64,000 nt of DNA from Caprella mutica. Taxonomy: Eukaryota > Arthropoda > Malacostraca > Amphipoda > Caprellidae. The translations under genes and the position numbers were made by a program. This document shows positions 49,530 through 60,148 of the stretch, in pieces (position 1 is the first letter of the stretch; every line of letters starts with the position of its first letter). Location of the stretch: contig CANNZV010000258.1 in assembly GCA_947561585.1 (NCBI GenBank), forward strand, positions 1 through 64,000, written 5' to 3'. The notes under the pieces were generated by a model. The model did not search any database and was not told the DNA's origin. It was given only the letters and a program-made list of their open reading frames with translations.

Positions 49530-50420
49530 ATTTTTCTATTCTTCCTGTCAAACCACTTCCAATTCTGCAATGTACATAGGCTCTCTCTTCGTCACCTTAA
49601 CCTTCAGCAATCTCCAAAGATTTTCAATCGGATTGAGGTCTGGGTTTTGGAATGGCCATTCAAGAACATCGATGTTATTGTTTGTTATTGTCTTGGTGTA
49701 TTTAGCCGTATGTTTTGGATTGTTGTCCTGAGAAAAATTAAAACAACGTCATAGACTGAGATCCTGAGCAGACTGTTTGTGGTTCTGGTCAAATATTTCC
49801 ATTTATTTTTCGTTATTCTTGTTGCCGTTTACTTTCACTAAAAGTCCAGAACCTGAGGCAGCAAAAGACCCCAAAAACATAAGGTTCCAACTGCCATACT
49901 TTACAGTAGGGACGGTATTTTGGAAAGCCTTGCCTGTTTCCCGAAACACATGCAACACATTATTGTGTCCGAAAATCTCAATTTTAGTTTTGTCTGTCCA
50001 CAAAACACGACTCCAAAACCGGCTATCTTTGTCCATGTGAAGTTTAGCAAATGCTATTCGAGTTTTCAGGTGCTCAGACCTCAGAAGAGGTGTTTTTTTG
50101 GGACGACAAGTTTTCAGTCCACCTCGTAGCAGAATTCTTCCTACTGTTCTTCTTGACATATCAATATCTGGACCCATAGCTTGCAAAAATTCTTTGGTGG
50201 TAGCTGGAGGATTGTTTTTAGAATACCTCACTATCTTTCTCTCCACTCTATCTGAAAAAATTCGTTTTCTACCAAGATCCTTCTTGTTCTTGTTGTTGTT
50301 GACATGATCATCAGCTGCAAATTTCTTTATTAATACTCGTACAGATGACTTAAGGATATCTAATTTTATGGAAATCTTTTCATATCCTTCGCATGACTGG
50401 TGTTAATCCACAACAAGTTT
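49530..50420 (-). pseudogene. Tc1-type transposase (outer element), broken
   Basis: The best open part is 147 codons (50246-49803). It has a helix-turn-helix region (T-T-K-E-F...S-R-R-T-V-G-R-I-L) and the first catalytic Asp in VLWTDKTKIEIFG, then a GSFAASGSGLLVKV stretch. Downstream, after a stop and a short disrupted region, the second Asp is visible in [10 protein letters not shown] and the Glu in [11 protein letters not shown] (49530-49735), which fits a DD34E Tc1 transposase. Residues for the first DNA-binding domain can be read upstream to about 50420 in a shifted frame. The gene ends at the insertion point of the nested element. At least two stops and a frameshift make it inactive. Confidence 0.88.
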
Positions 50421-50438
50421 TCTGAGGCCCATACTATA

Positions 50439-51966
50439 CACTAGCGGACAAAATATAAGGGTAGGCAAAAACAAGTTATCTAAATCTTTAATTTCATAAA
50501 AAGTAAAAAACACAAATTAATGAAATTTTGCACGTATATTCATATAGAACTCATATGTATTCCTTTGAAATTTCAAAGCATTTGGACAAATATTCTAGGA
50601 ATAGTTTCATATTTTACTTCAAACACTAAATTTTGCTCTGGTCAAAAGTTAAGGGTAGCCATCATAAACTTTGAAACATTCGCGGATATTGGTAATTAAC
50701 TTAATAATTTGTGAATAATTTTTTGCTATATCTCTCTAATACATCTTCTACCACAAAATTCTAATAATTTTGCACAATAAAAAGGAGTTATCCATCTTCT
50801 ATTCATCCTCAAGAAATGTCCACAAGTTTTTTCTCTGATACAGTCTCTAATTGTCGTTGCAAGAGATTTCTATTTCCACATGGAGGTCCAAAACGATTGT
50901 GCAACATAATGTGGCTCAACATAAGCAGTATGGAGTTGTTGATTCCAAACCGAAGAATGGTAGACTTCCCAAAGCATTACTGAGAGAAAATCATGCAAGT
51001 CTTCAAAGTAGCTTGCAAGGTAGTTTCAACACTTCTGCTCAATTTTTTCGTGAGATAGATGTCATGTCTGGTGGTACGGTGTCTCAGTCTACTTTTTCGC
51101 TTCGACTTCAACAAGTTGGTTTGCAATAATTTGTCCCTGCATTGAAGCTTTCAATCTCAAAAAAGAAACGGAAAGTGATACTTGTGTTTTGTCATGAGTA
51201 TGTCGTTTGGTCGATTGATCAGTGGTCGAAAGTACATTCTATTGATGATGGAAGAAAAATAGGAGGTAGTGTGATGGTCTTGGTGGTCATTATTTCTGCT
51301 GGACCTGGTCCCATTGTTCGTCTACGAGGAGGAGTTAATGCAGAGGTATAAAACAGCTCTTTCGTCATCATACTCTCCCCTATCAACAAGCAGCTGACCA
51401 TCAACCACAGAGTTTCAAGCATGACAACGTACCCTACTACTCAGATAAAAAAGTTACGACTCTATTAAAAGATGAAGAAATTGCTCTTATGAGCTGGCTT
51501 TCACAGAGTCCTGACCTTAATCGAATTGAGATTGTTTGGATAATAATTGGAGACTGTACTTAGAGAAGAAACACAAGAAATGTGGACATTTCTCGAGGAT
51601 GAATAGAAGATGGATAACTCCTTCATATTGTGCCAAATTTGTAGAATTTTGTGGTAGAAGATGTATTGAAGTGATATAGTAAAGAATTATTCACAAATTA
51701 TCAAGTTAATTGCCAATATCCGCGAATATTTCAAAGTTTATGATGGCTACCCTTAACTTTTGACCAGAACAAACTTTGGTGTTTGATTTAAAGTTTGGAA
51801 CTATTCCTAGAATACTTGTCCAAATGCTTTGAAATTTCATACTAATACATATGAGCTCTATATGAAAATACATGCAAAATTTCAATAATGTGTGTTCCGT
51901 ACTTTTTATGAAATTAAAGATTTAGATAACTTATTTTTGCCTACCCTTATATTTTGTCCGCTACTG
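50439..51966. mobile_element. Second Tc1-like transposon (innermost)
   Basis: Long inverted ends of more than 300 bp begin CACTAGCGGACAAAATATAA (left) and CAGTAGCGGACAAAATATAA (right, minus strand), flanked by TA at 50437-50438 and 51967-51968. It sits inside the first 15 bp of the GGCCC-ended element, splitting that element's terminal repeat. It carries its own decayed transposase on the plus strand. Confidence 0.92.
50851..51545 (+). pseudogene. Tc1-type transposase (inner element), broken
   Basis: The readable parts are an N-terminal stretch (50851-51126) with the linker-like SKPKNGRLPKAL that in this family separates the two helix-turn-helix domains, and a middle part (51142-51348) with GGSVMVLVVIISAGPGPIVR. 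In another frame, HDNVPYYSDKK (51420 on) contains the second catalytic Asp and SPDLNRIEIVW the catalytic Glu. Stops lie at 51127-51129 and 51349-51351, and the region expected to hold the first catalytic Asp appears shortened. Clearly inactive. Confidence 0.85.
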
Positions 51967-53708
51967 TACTGGCAGTTCCACCGCCGCGGTGCCGCTGCCC
52001 TGTTTACGCATGTCCAATTAATCACGGTTAAATTAATGGAATAGCTAAGTTGCATAGTATACTGGCGGTGCTACCGCCTTGGGAGTCTGCGTTGCCACGG
52101 CGTTAGGCGGTGGCACCGCATCAGGACGCATTACCACCGCTGCGGTACCTCCGCTTGCAAAGTATACTAGGCAGTTTCACCGCGGCAGTCAAAGTATAAG
52201 CACATGAATACTACACAGACCAGTAAAGTAGAATATATCCCAATACAGCTAATATTCAAAAAAATATGTATGCATTTTTTATATATAATTCTTAACATAA
52301 AATTTTATTTACATAATTATTTTTTTATACTTATATATTTATTCACATATATTTTCACTCAGATACATATCTTTTATATAGCTACTTTTTTTACATAATT
52401 TTTAAATTATATTTTTTTTTTCTTACTATTGATTCCCCATTAATTTTGAATCAACATTCAATTTCTATAGAAAACCCGTTATTTATAACAGGGAAAATAC
52501 ACTAGTTTTAAATATATAGCAACTGTTGGTACATTAACGTGGTATAAATCATTCTTACTACATCTCGCTATTGCATTATTTCTGATGTTATTATTAGGTA
52601 TATTTTAAGATATCTCCTAATGCGAAAATAATATTTTTGTGATGGTAAATATTCACAATTCTTCATTGTTTCAATATATTCATACATAATCTCATATAGA
52701 CCTAATTCATTTTTGCATAATTTGAACATGTTCGTTTTTTATTTTGATCACAGTTCACGCCAAGAACCAAACATTCCGCTGCTCTAAAAGTTAGCTTTTT
52801 TTTAAAAGTTAGCTTTTATAAAAGCTTAAAGTTCTCTTTTTATATTGCTCTCGAAATGAGCTTGTAGAATAATTCAAATAATCGTTAATCTTATAGAGCT
52901 GTGTGCATACTTCAGATTTTTTCAGTCAATATATACCTATAGCTTAATAGTGTTGTAAATTTAATATTTTTAGAATAACAGCAGAATTCTTGCGACAGAT
53001 AACTAAAACTCAAATAGGTACCTATAGGTTGATATATGACCAATAACAAATTTAGAAGAATCATCACTTGCATAGCCTATATCCTTAACATTTTTTTAAT
53101 AATCTGTAATGCCAATTGATGTTTAAAACACTGTATAGACTGCAAAAAACACTGCAAAACGTATCTGGCGCGGTTTCAAAGCCCAGTATATTTTGCAAGC
53201 AGTGAGAATATGTCAATAACGCCGCGTTCTCACCGCCTAGTAACTGCCAGTATAGTATGGGCCTTAGATCCACACTCTACTCATTAGTTTTAGCCATCTT
53301 TTAGTTTTGAGTTAAGGTGTTGATTTCCGAATTGCAGCATGTTTCTCATCGAATTTTCAGTAACAATTTTAACTCTTATCTCAAATAACCAACCGAGATA
53401 AAAATTTAGTTAATAAAATCAATAACAGATATTAATTTATTGGAAATTTCACAGGAAATATAAGAAAAAAGTAATGCCGGACAATAATTTTGCCATTAAC
53501 TGATTATGAAAAATAGCTCCATTTATCTAAATTTGCACACTTTTTGAATCCATGAAGTTTTTGTTGTTCACCATGAAAAAATTCACAATAAAGAGTATAA
53601 AGTTGTACCATTTCTTCGAATTTGGGTCAATTATCGATAAAAATTATACAAAAAACCTTCACAGTGCCAATAATCTTGACGATCACCTTATATTCCATTA
53701 CATTTACA

Positions 53709-56700
53709 CTTATTTATTTATTGACATATAGCACCCTTTGCATTAACCAAGGGCCGGGGCCTCCCAGGGTCTTGCATTTCTATATTTTACATATTATAGT
53801 TCACAAAAAAGACGCTATATGGCCCGGAAAAGCTAAAAGCTTTGAGGGCATCCTAACTAATTAAAGCCTAAAAAAAATTTAAAAACAAAAAATACTCAGT
53901 TAATAATAGCAAGGTAGAGCAGACAACAAATGAATGGTACTGATTTGGTTCGGTAGTTTTTTTAAGCGATTGGGAATTTAGTAAATGTTTTTTATATTGA
54001 AACTTAAATTTATTCAAGGAATTGAGATTCTTAAGAACAGTGTTGATGCTATTCCAGTGACTAGATGCTACATAAATTATACAAGATTGCGATTTGGATT
54101 TGTTATATCTCGGTAAGGTTATATTGGAACTATTTCTTGTCAAATGTACATGCTGATTTGTATGACTATTAAAAAAATCTATTAAAAAAGGACTATAATC
54201 TGGAATAGTTAATGATTTGTACATATATACGCAAATTCTAAATTTAAAAAGATTTAATAGATCAGGTAGACCAAGATTTCTGTAAAGAGGCGAAGAATGA
54301 GCTAGATAATGGCTACAAGTAAGGATTCTTACAGTCTTTTTGTGCAGTGTAACCATTCTATTCCTAACATTAACTGGAGAATTGAACCATACTTCTATGA
54401 GATATAAGAAATGAGGGTGGACAAGAGCATAATATAACATGATTAAAATATTACGTGGTAAGAATGAATTAATTTTTGAGAGAATACCTACTGATTTAGA
54501 AATTTTAACTGCAGTACAGTTTATATGTTCCTCAAATCTAAGATCATTATCTAAAACAAGCCCTAAATATTTAACAGATTTAACACATTCAATCTCATTA
54601 TCACATATTTTGACAAAGGACAATCTATAAGACTTTCAGTAGGAAAATATTACTTATTTGGTTTTATCAGTGTTTAACATAATTTTATTATTTTTGAGCC
54701 AATCATTAACAATACTAAGTTCTGCATTAATTATACCGTGAAAATTTAGTAATTGGTCCCTAGGAATGTTACATGAAATGGTGGAGTCATCTGCAAAAAG
54801 TGTGAATTTAAAAAACCTGGAACATAATGGAAAATCATTGATGAATATTAAAAATAAAAGTGGGCCAAGGATACTCCCTTGGGGCACTCCGCAGTTCACC
54901 TGTCGCTCCCCTGAGGATACATTATTTACAACAACACATTGACTTCGAGAGGACAAGTAGGAGCGAAACCATAACTGAGGAATGCCCCTTATACCATAAG
55001 AGTTGAGTTTATTTAATAGGATAGTGTGCGAAACTGAATCAAAGGCTTTACGGAAATCCAAAAACATTGAAAAATACAAATCACCTTTGTCCAGAGCATC
55101 GTACACACCTTGCAAAAAAGAGAGAACTGCCTGAGATGTGCTGCGATTTTAACGGAAACCAAACTGGTCAGCATACAGAATATCATGCAAATCTAAATAT
55201 TTGACCAACTGTCGATGAACTAATTGTTCATAAATCTTAGAAAAGTCGGACAGAATAGAAATAGGCCTGTAATTACCAGCTACTTCAGCATTCCCTCCCT
55301 TATAAATAGGAACAACTTGAGCCCTCCTCAATGCCTTTGGAAAAATACCATGAGATGAAGATTTATTTATTAGTTGAGAAAGTATTGGTGACAACAGATT
55401 TCCTAAATATTTAAGCACAAACGTAGGAAGTTTATCAGTACAACAAGATTTATTTTTCATTGACATGATTGTTATGTAGACATCATTATAATTCACGGGT
55501 GAGAAGAAAAAAGAGTTAACAAAATTTGCAGGTGCGATAGGATAAACGCTATCACTAGGAATTATTAATTTGTTCACCAATGGAACAAAAAAACTTCTTA
55601 AATTCATTAGCAACCGACAGGCTATCAGTAATTAACATATTTTCATCTCGCAGTCTTATACCTTTAGCCTGGTCCAGCACTCTATTCCGCCCGAGGATAT
55701 CATTGACCAAGGACCACGTTTTCTTCATATCCCCACCAAAACTAGTAAGCAATACCTCATAATAGTTAAACTTCTTCCTTCTCATTTCCCCCGTAACCAT
55801 ATTTCTATACCTATTAAAAGCCTGTCTGTCCATCTTACCACATTTTAACAACAATAAATAGTTATGACGCTTCTTAATTTTACTCCTAAGCTCAACATCA
55901 ATCCAAGGCTTTATCGAGTTTTTGTATGATACAGTTTTTTTAAGAATAGGACAGTGATCATTGTATTGAGTCATTATAATCCGGTCTAACATTTCTATAC
56001 CTTGATCAACATCCTCACTCTGCGCAACAGATGTGAAATCAAAAGTATTTAAACTATTGTAAAGGTTCCGTAGAGATGCTTCGTTATGTACTCTAAACCT
56101 AATTTGGCCTGATGAGCCGACTACATTCTTAAACAGGTCACTATACACAGCAAAAACCAGATAATGATCAGATAGGGCACTGAGTATGATTCCAGAGGTA
56201 TGATTATGTAGAGTATTTGAAAATAAATTATCAATAAGCGTGAAACTGTCATCAGTAACTCTCGTTGGCTTTGTATGTAATAAGTGGTGTATAATAATTT
56301 AAAAACTTTGTATTTGCATAATTCAAACAATTACTGTCATTCATTAAGTTTAATAAATCACAATTAAAGTCACCAGATATAAATATGTTATCACACCTCG
56401 CTGCAGAGAGACCAGAGATAACAGCTTCTAGCGCTTCAAGAAAACATTGAATGTCAGTGTTAGGGGGTCTATATATTACTCCTACAATAAATCTAGTGTC
56501 GCTCCTAGAGCAGTCAAGAAATAAGCATTCAATATATTCAGAGCACATACATAGATGGTCAATACGCTTGGATGTAACACAGTTTTTAATATAAATGCCG
56601 ACACGACCTCAGCGCCTGTTATTCTCCCTAATTATATGATGAGAAACATAATTTGAAATATTACATAAATTAAGTGAATAGTCAGTTAGCCATGTTTCCG

Positions 56701-57650
56701 ATAAACATATACAGTCAAACTCAAGATTAATTGTTCCCAATAGAGCAACAAACTCATCTAATTTAGGATACAGGGATCGAATATTTAAGTGAGTAATACT
56801 AAAATCACTGATACGAACAGGAACTGTATCTCTAAGCGAGGAAACAGAATAATAAAGTGACTCATGAGAATGAGACAGATTTGGATAAAACTCATTAAAC
56901 TCTTTCAAAATATCATTCAGCTCCATGCTATCCATAAATGATTAAAGGGAGCTTCCAAAACAACAACACAATAATTAAAGTAGTTTTCATAACAATACTA
57001 GTTAAGGTAACTTTGACTTCATCAACCGTTAATAAATTCTCCACAATAGCAATACAGTTAAGAAAGTTTTCACTACAGCAAAAGTAAAAAGTTTTAAGAA
57101 GAGCACCAGCTAAAGTAATTTGTGAAACAGCAACATTCAATGCAGGTTCAAAAAAGGAACAGCCAAAGTAGTCTTTATAGCAGCAACAGCTAGTCAATAA
57201 GGTGAGTTTTATACTAGAAACACTTACGTTAGGATTTACAACGCCAAAAACATCTAGGGCAGATCCAATAGAAATAATATTTCCGCTAGTCATCACACAA
57301 TTAACATTTTTCATGGAAGCCAATTTATATGATGAGTTATTCAGTAATACCATAGTGGTGTTCAATAGCAAATAGAAGAAGCATTTTAATCGCATATAAA
57401 AAAAGTAAAAGAGTAGAACAGAGTGTGAGAATAACCAAGTCAATTGGTATATCAGAGTATACCTAAGCCTAGTCACCGCACATAAACTAACGCAGGTCAT
57501 CATATATTGTTCAATATATGATCCTACATGTAAATTTGTATTTAGATAGCAGTTTAATTTGTACCAATAATAACCTAATCTTATACTAATTTCATTCCAG
57601 TATTTAATTTTTCCATTCAAATTAATCATCAATTGAATTTGCTTCAAAAT
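53709..57650 (-). mobile_element. CR1/Jockey-like non-LTR retrotransposon (LINE), decayed
   Basis: The body runs on the minus strand. Its 3' end is a short untranslated region ending in AATAAATAAATAAG (plus-strand 53709-53722), just 20 bp from the right end of the outer Tc1 element. Upstream lies a broken ORF2 with endonuclease and reverse transcriptase. The 5' limit is uncertain: 57650 is where AT-rich unique DNA resumes. A 239-codon hydrophobic frame at 57647-56928 has no recognisable ORF1 features. Confidence 0.85.
53868..56935 (-). pseudogene. LINE ORF2: apurinic endonuclease and reverse transcriptase, multiply broken
   Basis: The endonuclease begins at 56935 with THLNIRSL and the catalytic Glu in CLSETWL. 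A TGA lies at 56609-56611; then comes ISGDFNCD, a frameshift near 56265-56285, and the S-D-H box in the next frame. A second frameshift lies near 55555-55600. Reverse transcriptase shows NYRPISILS, then a TAA at 55149-55151 just after QFGFR, then FLDFRKAFDSV, GVPQGSILGPLLF and the catalytic FADDS box. Further stops lie at about 54654 (TAA) and shortly after (TGA), followed by the C-terminal region (VKYLGLVLD through the LYRNLGLPDL stretch) to 53868. Order and motifs are those of CR1/Jockey-group elements. Nothing here is functional. Confidence 0.88.
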
Positions 57651-59969
57651 TTCAATTTATTTATGAACATTACATATAAATTTTATCATTCAGGTAAAAT
57701 TTTATACATGCAATACTTTCAGAAATATTAATTTCCTTAATTGATATAAAATAATTATGGAGTACTATGTAACATTATTGGAATAAGTTATATCTAATTT
57801 AGATGATACTATGTATTATAAATGGATAAAAATAAATTAAAATCGGTAGGTAATTTAGAACCTGAATGGCAGTAAATTATCATAGAAAATCTAATTAATT
57901 AAAAGTTTCATAAAAATTGATGATTTCAAATATATAGAATAGTTGACAAGATGAAAAGAAAGCTAATTATGCGTTCATGTTATTAGAATTAAAGAATTGT
58001 AAATATTCCCATTCATTCAATAAACTATCATTTTTCAATTTAACTCTAATAACTTGCATTAATATTGTAATATATGTTGATATCATTTCCTCACATGTGT
58101 TGTCTTGCTTTTCTAAGATTTTCCCAAGGAAATACAATCTGCAGTAAACGAACACCTTAAAGAGGAACAATATCGTAAAATCACATCAGATTTCCTGATT
58201 TCTCTTTATTTTCATTTTCAATAGAGTATCGAATTCCCTGAAAATAGTGTCGCACATAATTATACAGGATGAACACAATGTTTGTAGTCTCTCCTATCAC
58301 TACGATTGCACCAAACGACCACACACAAATTAATAGTATTTGGAAGTTGTAAGGTAGAGAGAGATCTGGAAAAAAAATCATATCTTGAAATAGAGTTCAA
58401 GATAATATATGAATCATGGAAATCTGTTATGTTTACTAGATTACGTTTAAAAAATCAAATCAATAGTATTGAAGAAATTATTAAATAATATTATGGAAAA
58501 TATTGATATAGAGACCAGTAATGGAAAATCACGATAAACCAATAAAAATGATTCACTCGCTATAGGACAAATGGAAAGGTCATCTAGGTAAATCTGTATT
58601 GAGATTAGGCACTGGTGAAAATAAACATAGAAAATGTATATATATTGTTCACATTGGTCGTTAACTAACGGTACAAATTTGAAATTTAGGGGTTGAATAA
58701 GAAAAATTAGTGAAATTTTATTCACTGTATTGAAAATTAGTAAATCATTTGCAATTATAATTTATTTCTTTGAATTAACTCTGTGGAATAGATAAGAGGT
58801 TCATGCGTGTTATAATCAAACAAGTGTATTTTACAATCATGAACAATTACCAGTAGGTAATTACCGATGACATTCCATTTTCAGTTCAGATCTAACCGAC
58901 TCTTGCATCATTTTGTCATTCGTGTAACTGTGCGAGAGAGAAATGCAACGAAAGACAGCCGAAGAAAAGAAACTGTTTGAGTTGCTCTGAGAGTATTTGC
59001 AATGTGTGTGTCTCTTTTCCGAGCTACTGTCGGTAGATACAGATCTGATGACCAAGTTAGAGCTGTGCTGGGTACAGATATTTATATCACGGACAGAATT
59101 TACCGTTAAAGATTAAAATTTTGGAGTTTATCAACAATCAATTATTAATACATTCTGGAAATGAATATTTAATCAAAATCTTCTGCCGATTTCAGCATAA
59201 AAGGAAGATTTGAAATCAGCTAAACAAATCGAACTTTTTATCACTCTATCAACTTTTCACCACTTTAGTTAGTATAGGAATAATAAGTAAGGTATATCAA
59301 CATACATTCTTCTTTGTTAGTTTTTTTAACTAGTCTGACCTCGAATATTTTGGCCCATTGCTATATAGTTGAACCTGTAACTCTTTTCATTGCTACTCAT
59401 GACAGGATTAGGCTGGTCTAGAAATGCCTTACCCGAGGCAAGGTAACAGTGAGTTTGTTAGGTACACATCAATCGGGAGAAGAGTGACGTGTGTGATGGT
59501 GAGTTGTTGTAACCTTCTACTGCCCAGAAACACACGAATTACACTATAAATTTCGCACAAGTTAGCAGTAGCTCAAATGAAGAAATTAATCAGCAAATGT
59601 TAGTTCTACTGCGTGTTGTCTTAGAGTTTGGCCAGTGAGCTAATAAAAAGTCACTGAAATTCCTTCTGCCTATTTGGCCCCAAATAGTTTTCACATAAAA
59701 GGAATTAGTGCAAAGATTTGAAGGTAGAACTTTGAGTGTTTTTCTCTTCAATTTACTCATATGTAAATTCTGCATGTTAATAAAAGTCTCATTTAATTTT
59801 CTAGGAATAAAGTTTTAACATCGGCACACTTTGAAGCATGAGATCAAATAGCAACTGAAAAGGAGGCTGACCTCATAATTTGCTAGAATCTTATACCAAT
59901 AAATTAGACATGAACATTTTGAATAGCTTATGAGTGTCTATGCCATTTGCCGTTACTCTTGGCTACATA
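57651..59969. other. Unique AT-rich DNA without recognisable genes
   Basis: Short ORFs only (up to 92 codons), hydrophobic or low-complexity, with no domain I recognise. No tandem or inverted repeat was noticed. Confidence 0.5.
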
Positions 59970-60148
59970 CAGTGTGTCAACGAAAAATGTATCCGCTGCA
60001 ATCGAATATAATAATTTATCTTATAAGTACTATTTATAATTCATTAATATTAATTTACGTATCTATGGTACCAACATATGCATAGTATCGTGGAATGATG
60101 AATATTGCAGATTCAAGGCAGTGGGTACATTTTTTTCTGGACAAACTG
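59970..60148. mobile_element. Mariner-like MITE, 179 bp
   Basis: Terminal inverted repeats of about 30 bp begin CAGTGTGTCAACGAAAAATG on the left and CAGTTTGTCCAGAAAAAAAT on the right (minus strand), both running into GTACCCACTGC-like sequence. TA flanks both ends (59968-59969 and 60149-60150). No coding sequence. Confidence 0.8.

Larger units (their letters stand above)
50426..53263. mobile_element. TIR element with GC-rich subterminal repeats (middle of the nest)
   Basis: With the inner Tc1 element removed, the left end reads GGCCCATACTATACTGGCAG and the right end (minus strand) starts with the same 20 bases, 22 in all. Subterminal copies of a loose AGTATACTGGCGGT...CACCGC motif recur at about 51967, 52058 and 52165 and near the right end at 53165-53250. 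The interior (52205-53080) is very AT-rich and non-coding. It inserted into the outer Tc1 element near its transposase start. A target duplication is not clear (left TCTGA, right TTAGA). Family not assigned. Confidence 0.75.
49219..53688. mobile_element. Tc1-like DNA transposon (outer), interrupted by nested elements
   Basis: Inverted ends of about 220 bp begin CAATGATCTTCAAAATTATT (left) and AGGTGATCGTCAAGATTATT (right, minus strand). They are flanked by TA at 49217-49218 and 53689-53690, the Tc1/mariner target duplication. Similarity continues through GGATTTC...GTGAACA segments. A decayed transposase lies on the minus strand at 49530-50420. The 4.47-kb span is explained by a 2.84-kb inserted element at 50426-53263. 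Confidence 0.88.

Noticed and set aside
56928..57647. 239-codon ORF upstream of the LINE ORF2
   Set aside because: Hydrophobic, low-complexity and AT-driven, without zinc knuckles or coiled coil expected of an ORF1. Kept only as possible LINE 5' sequence.
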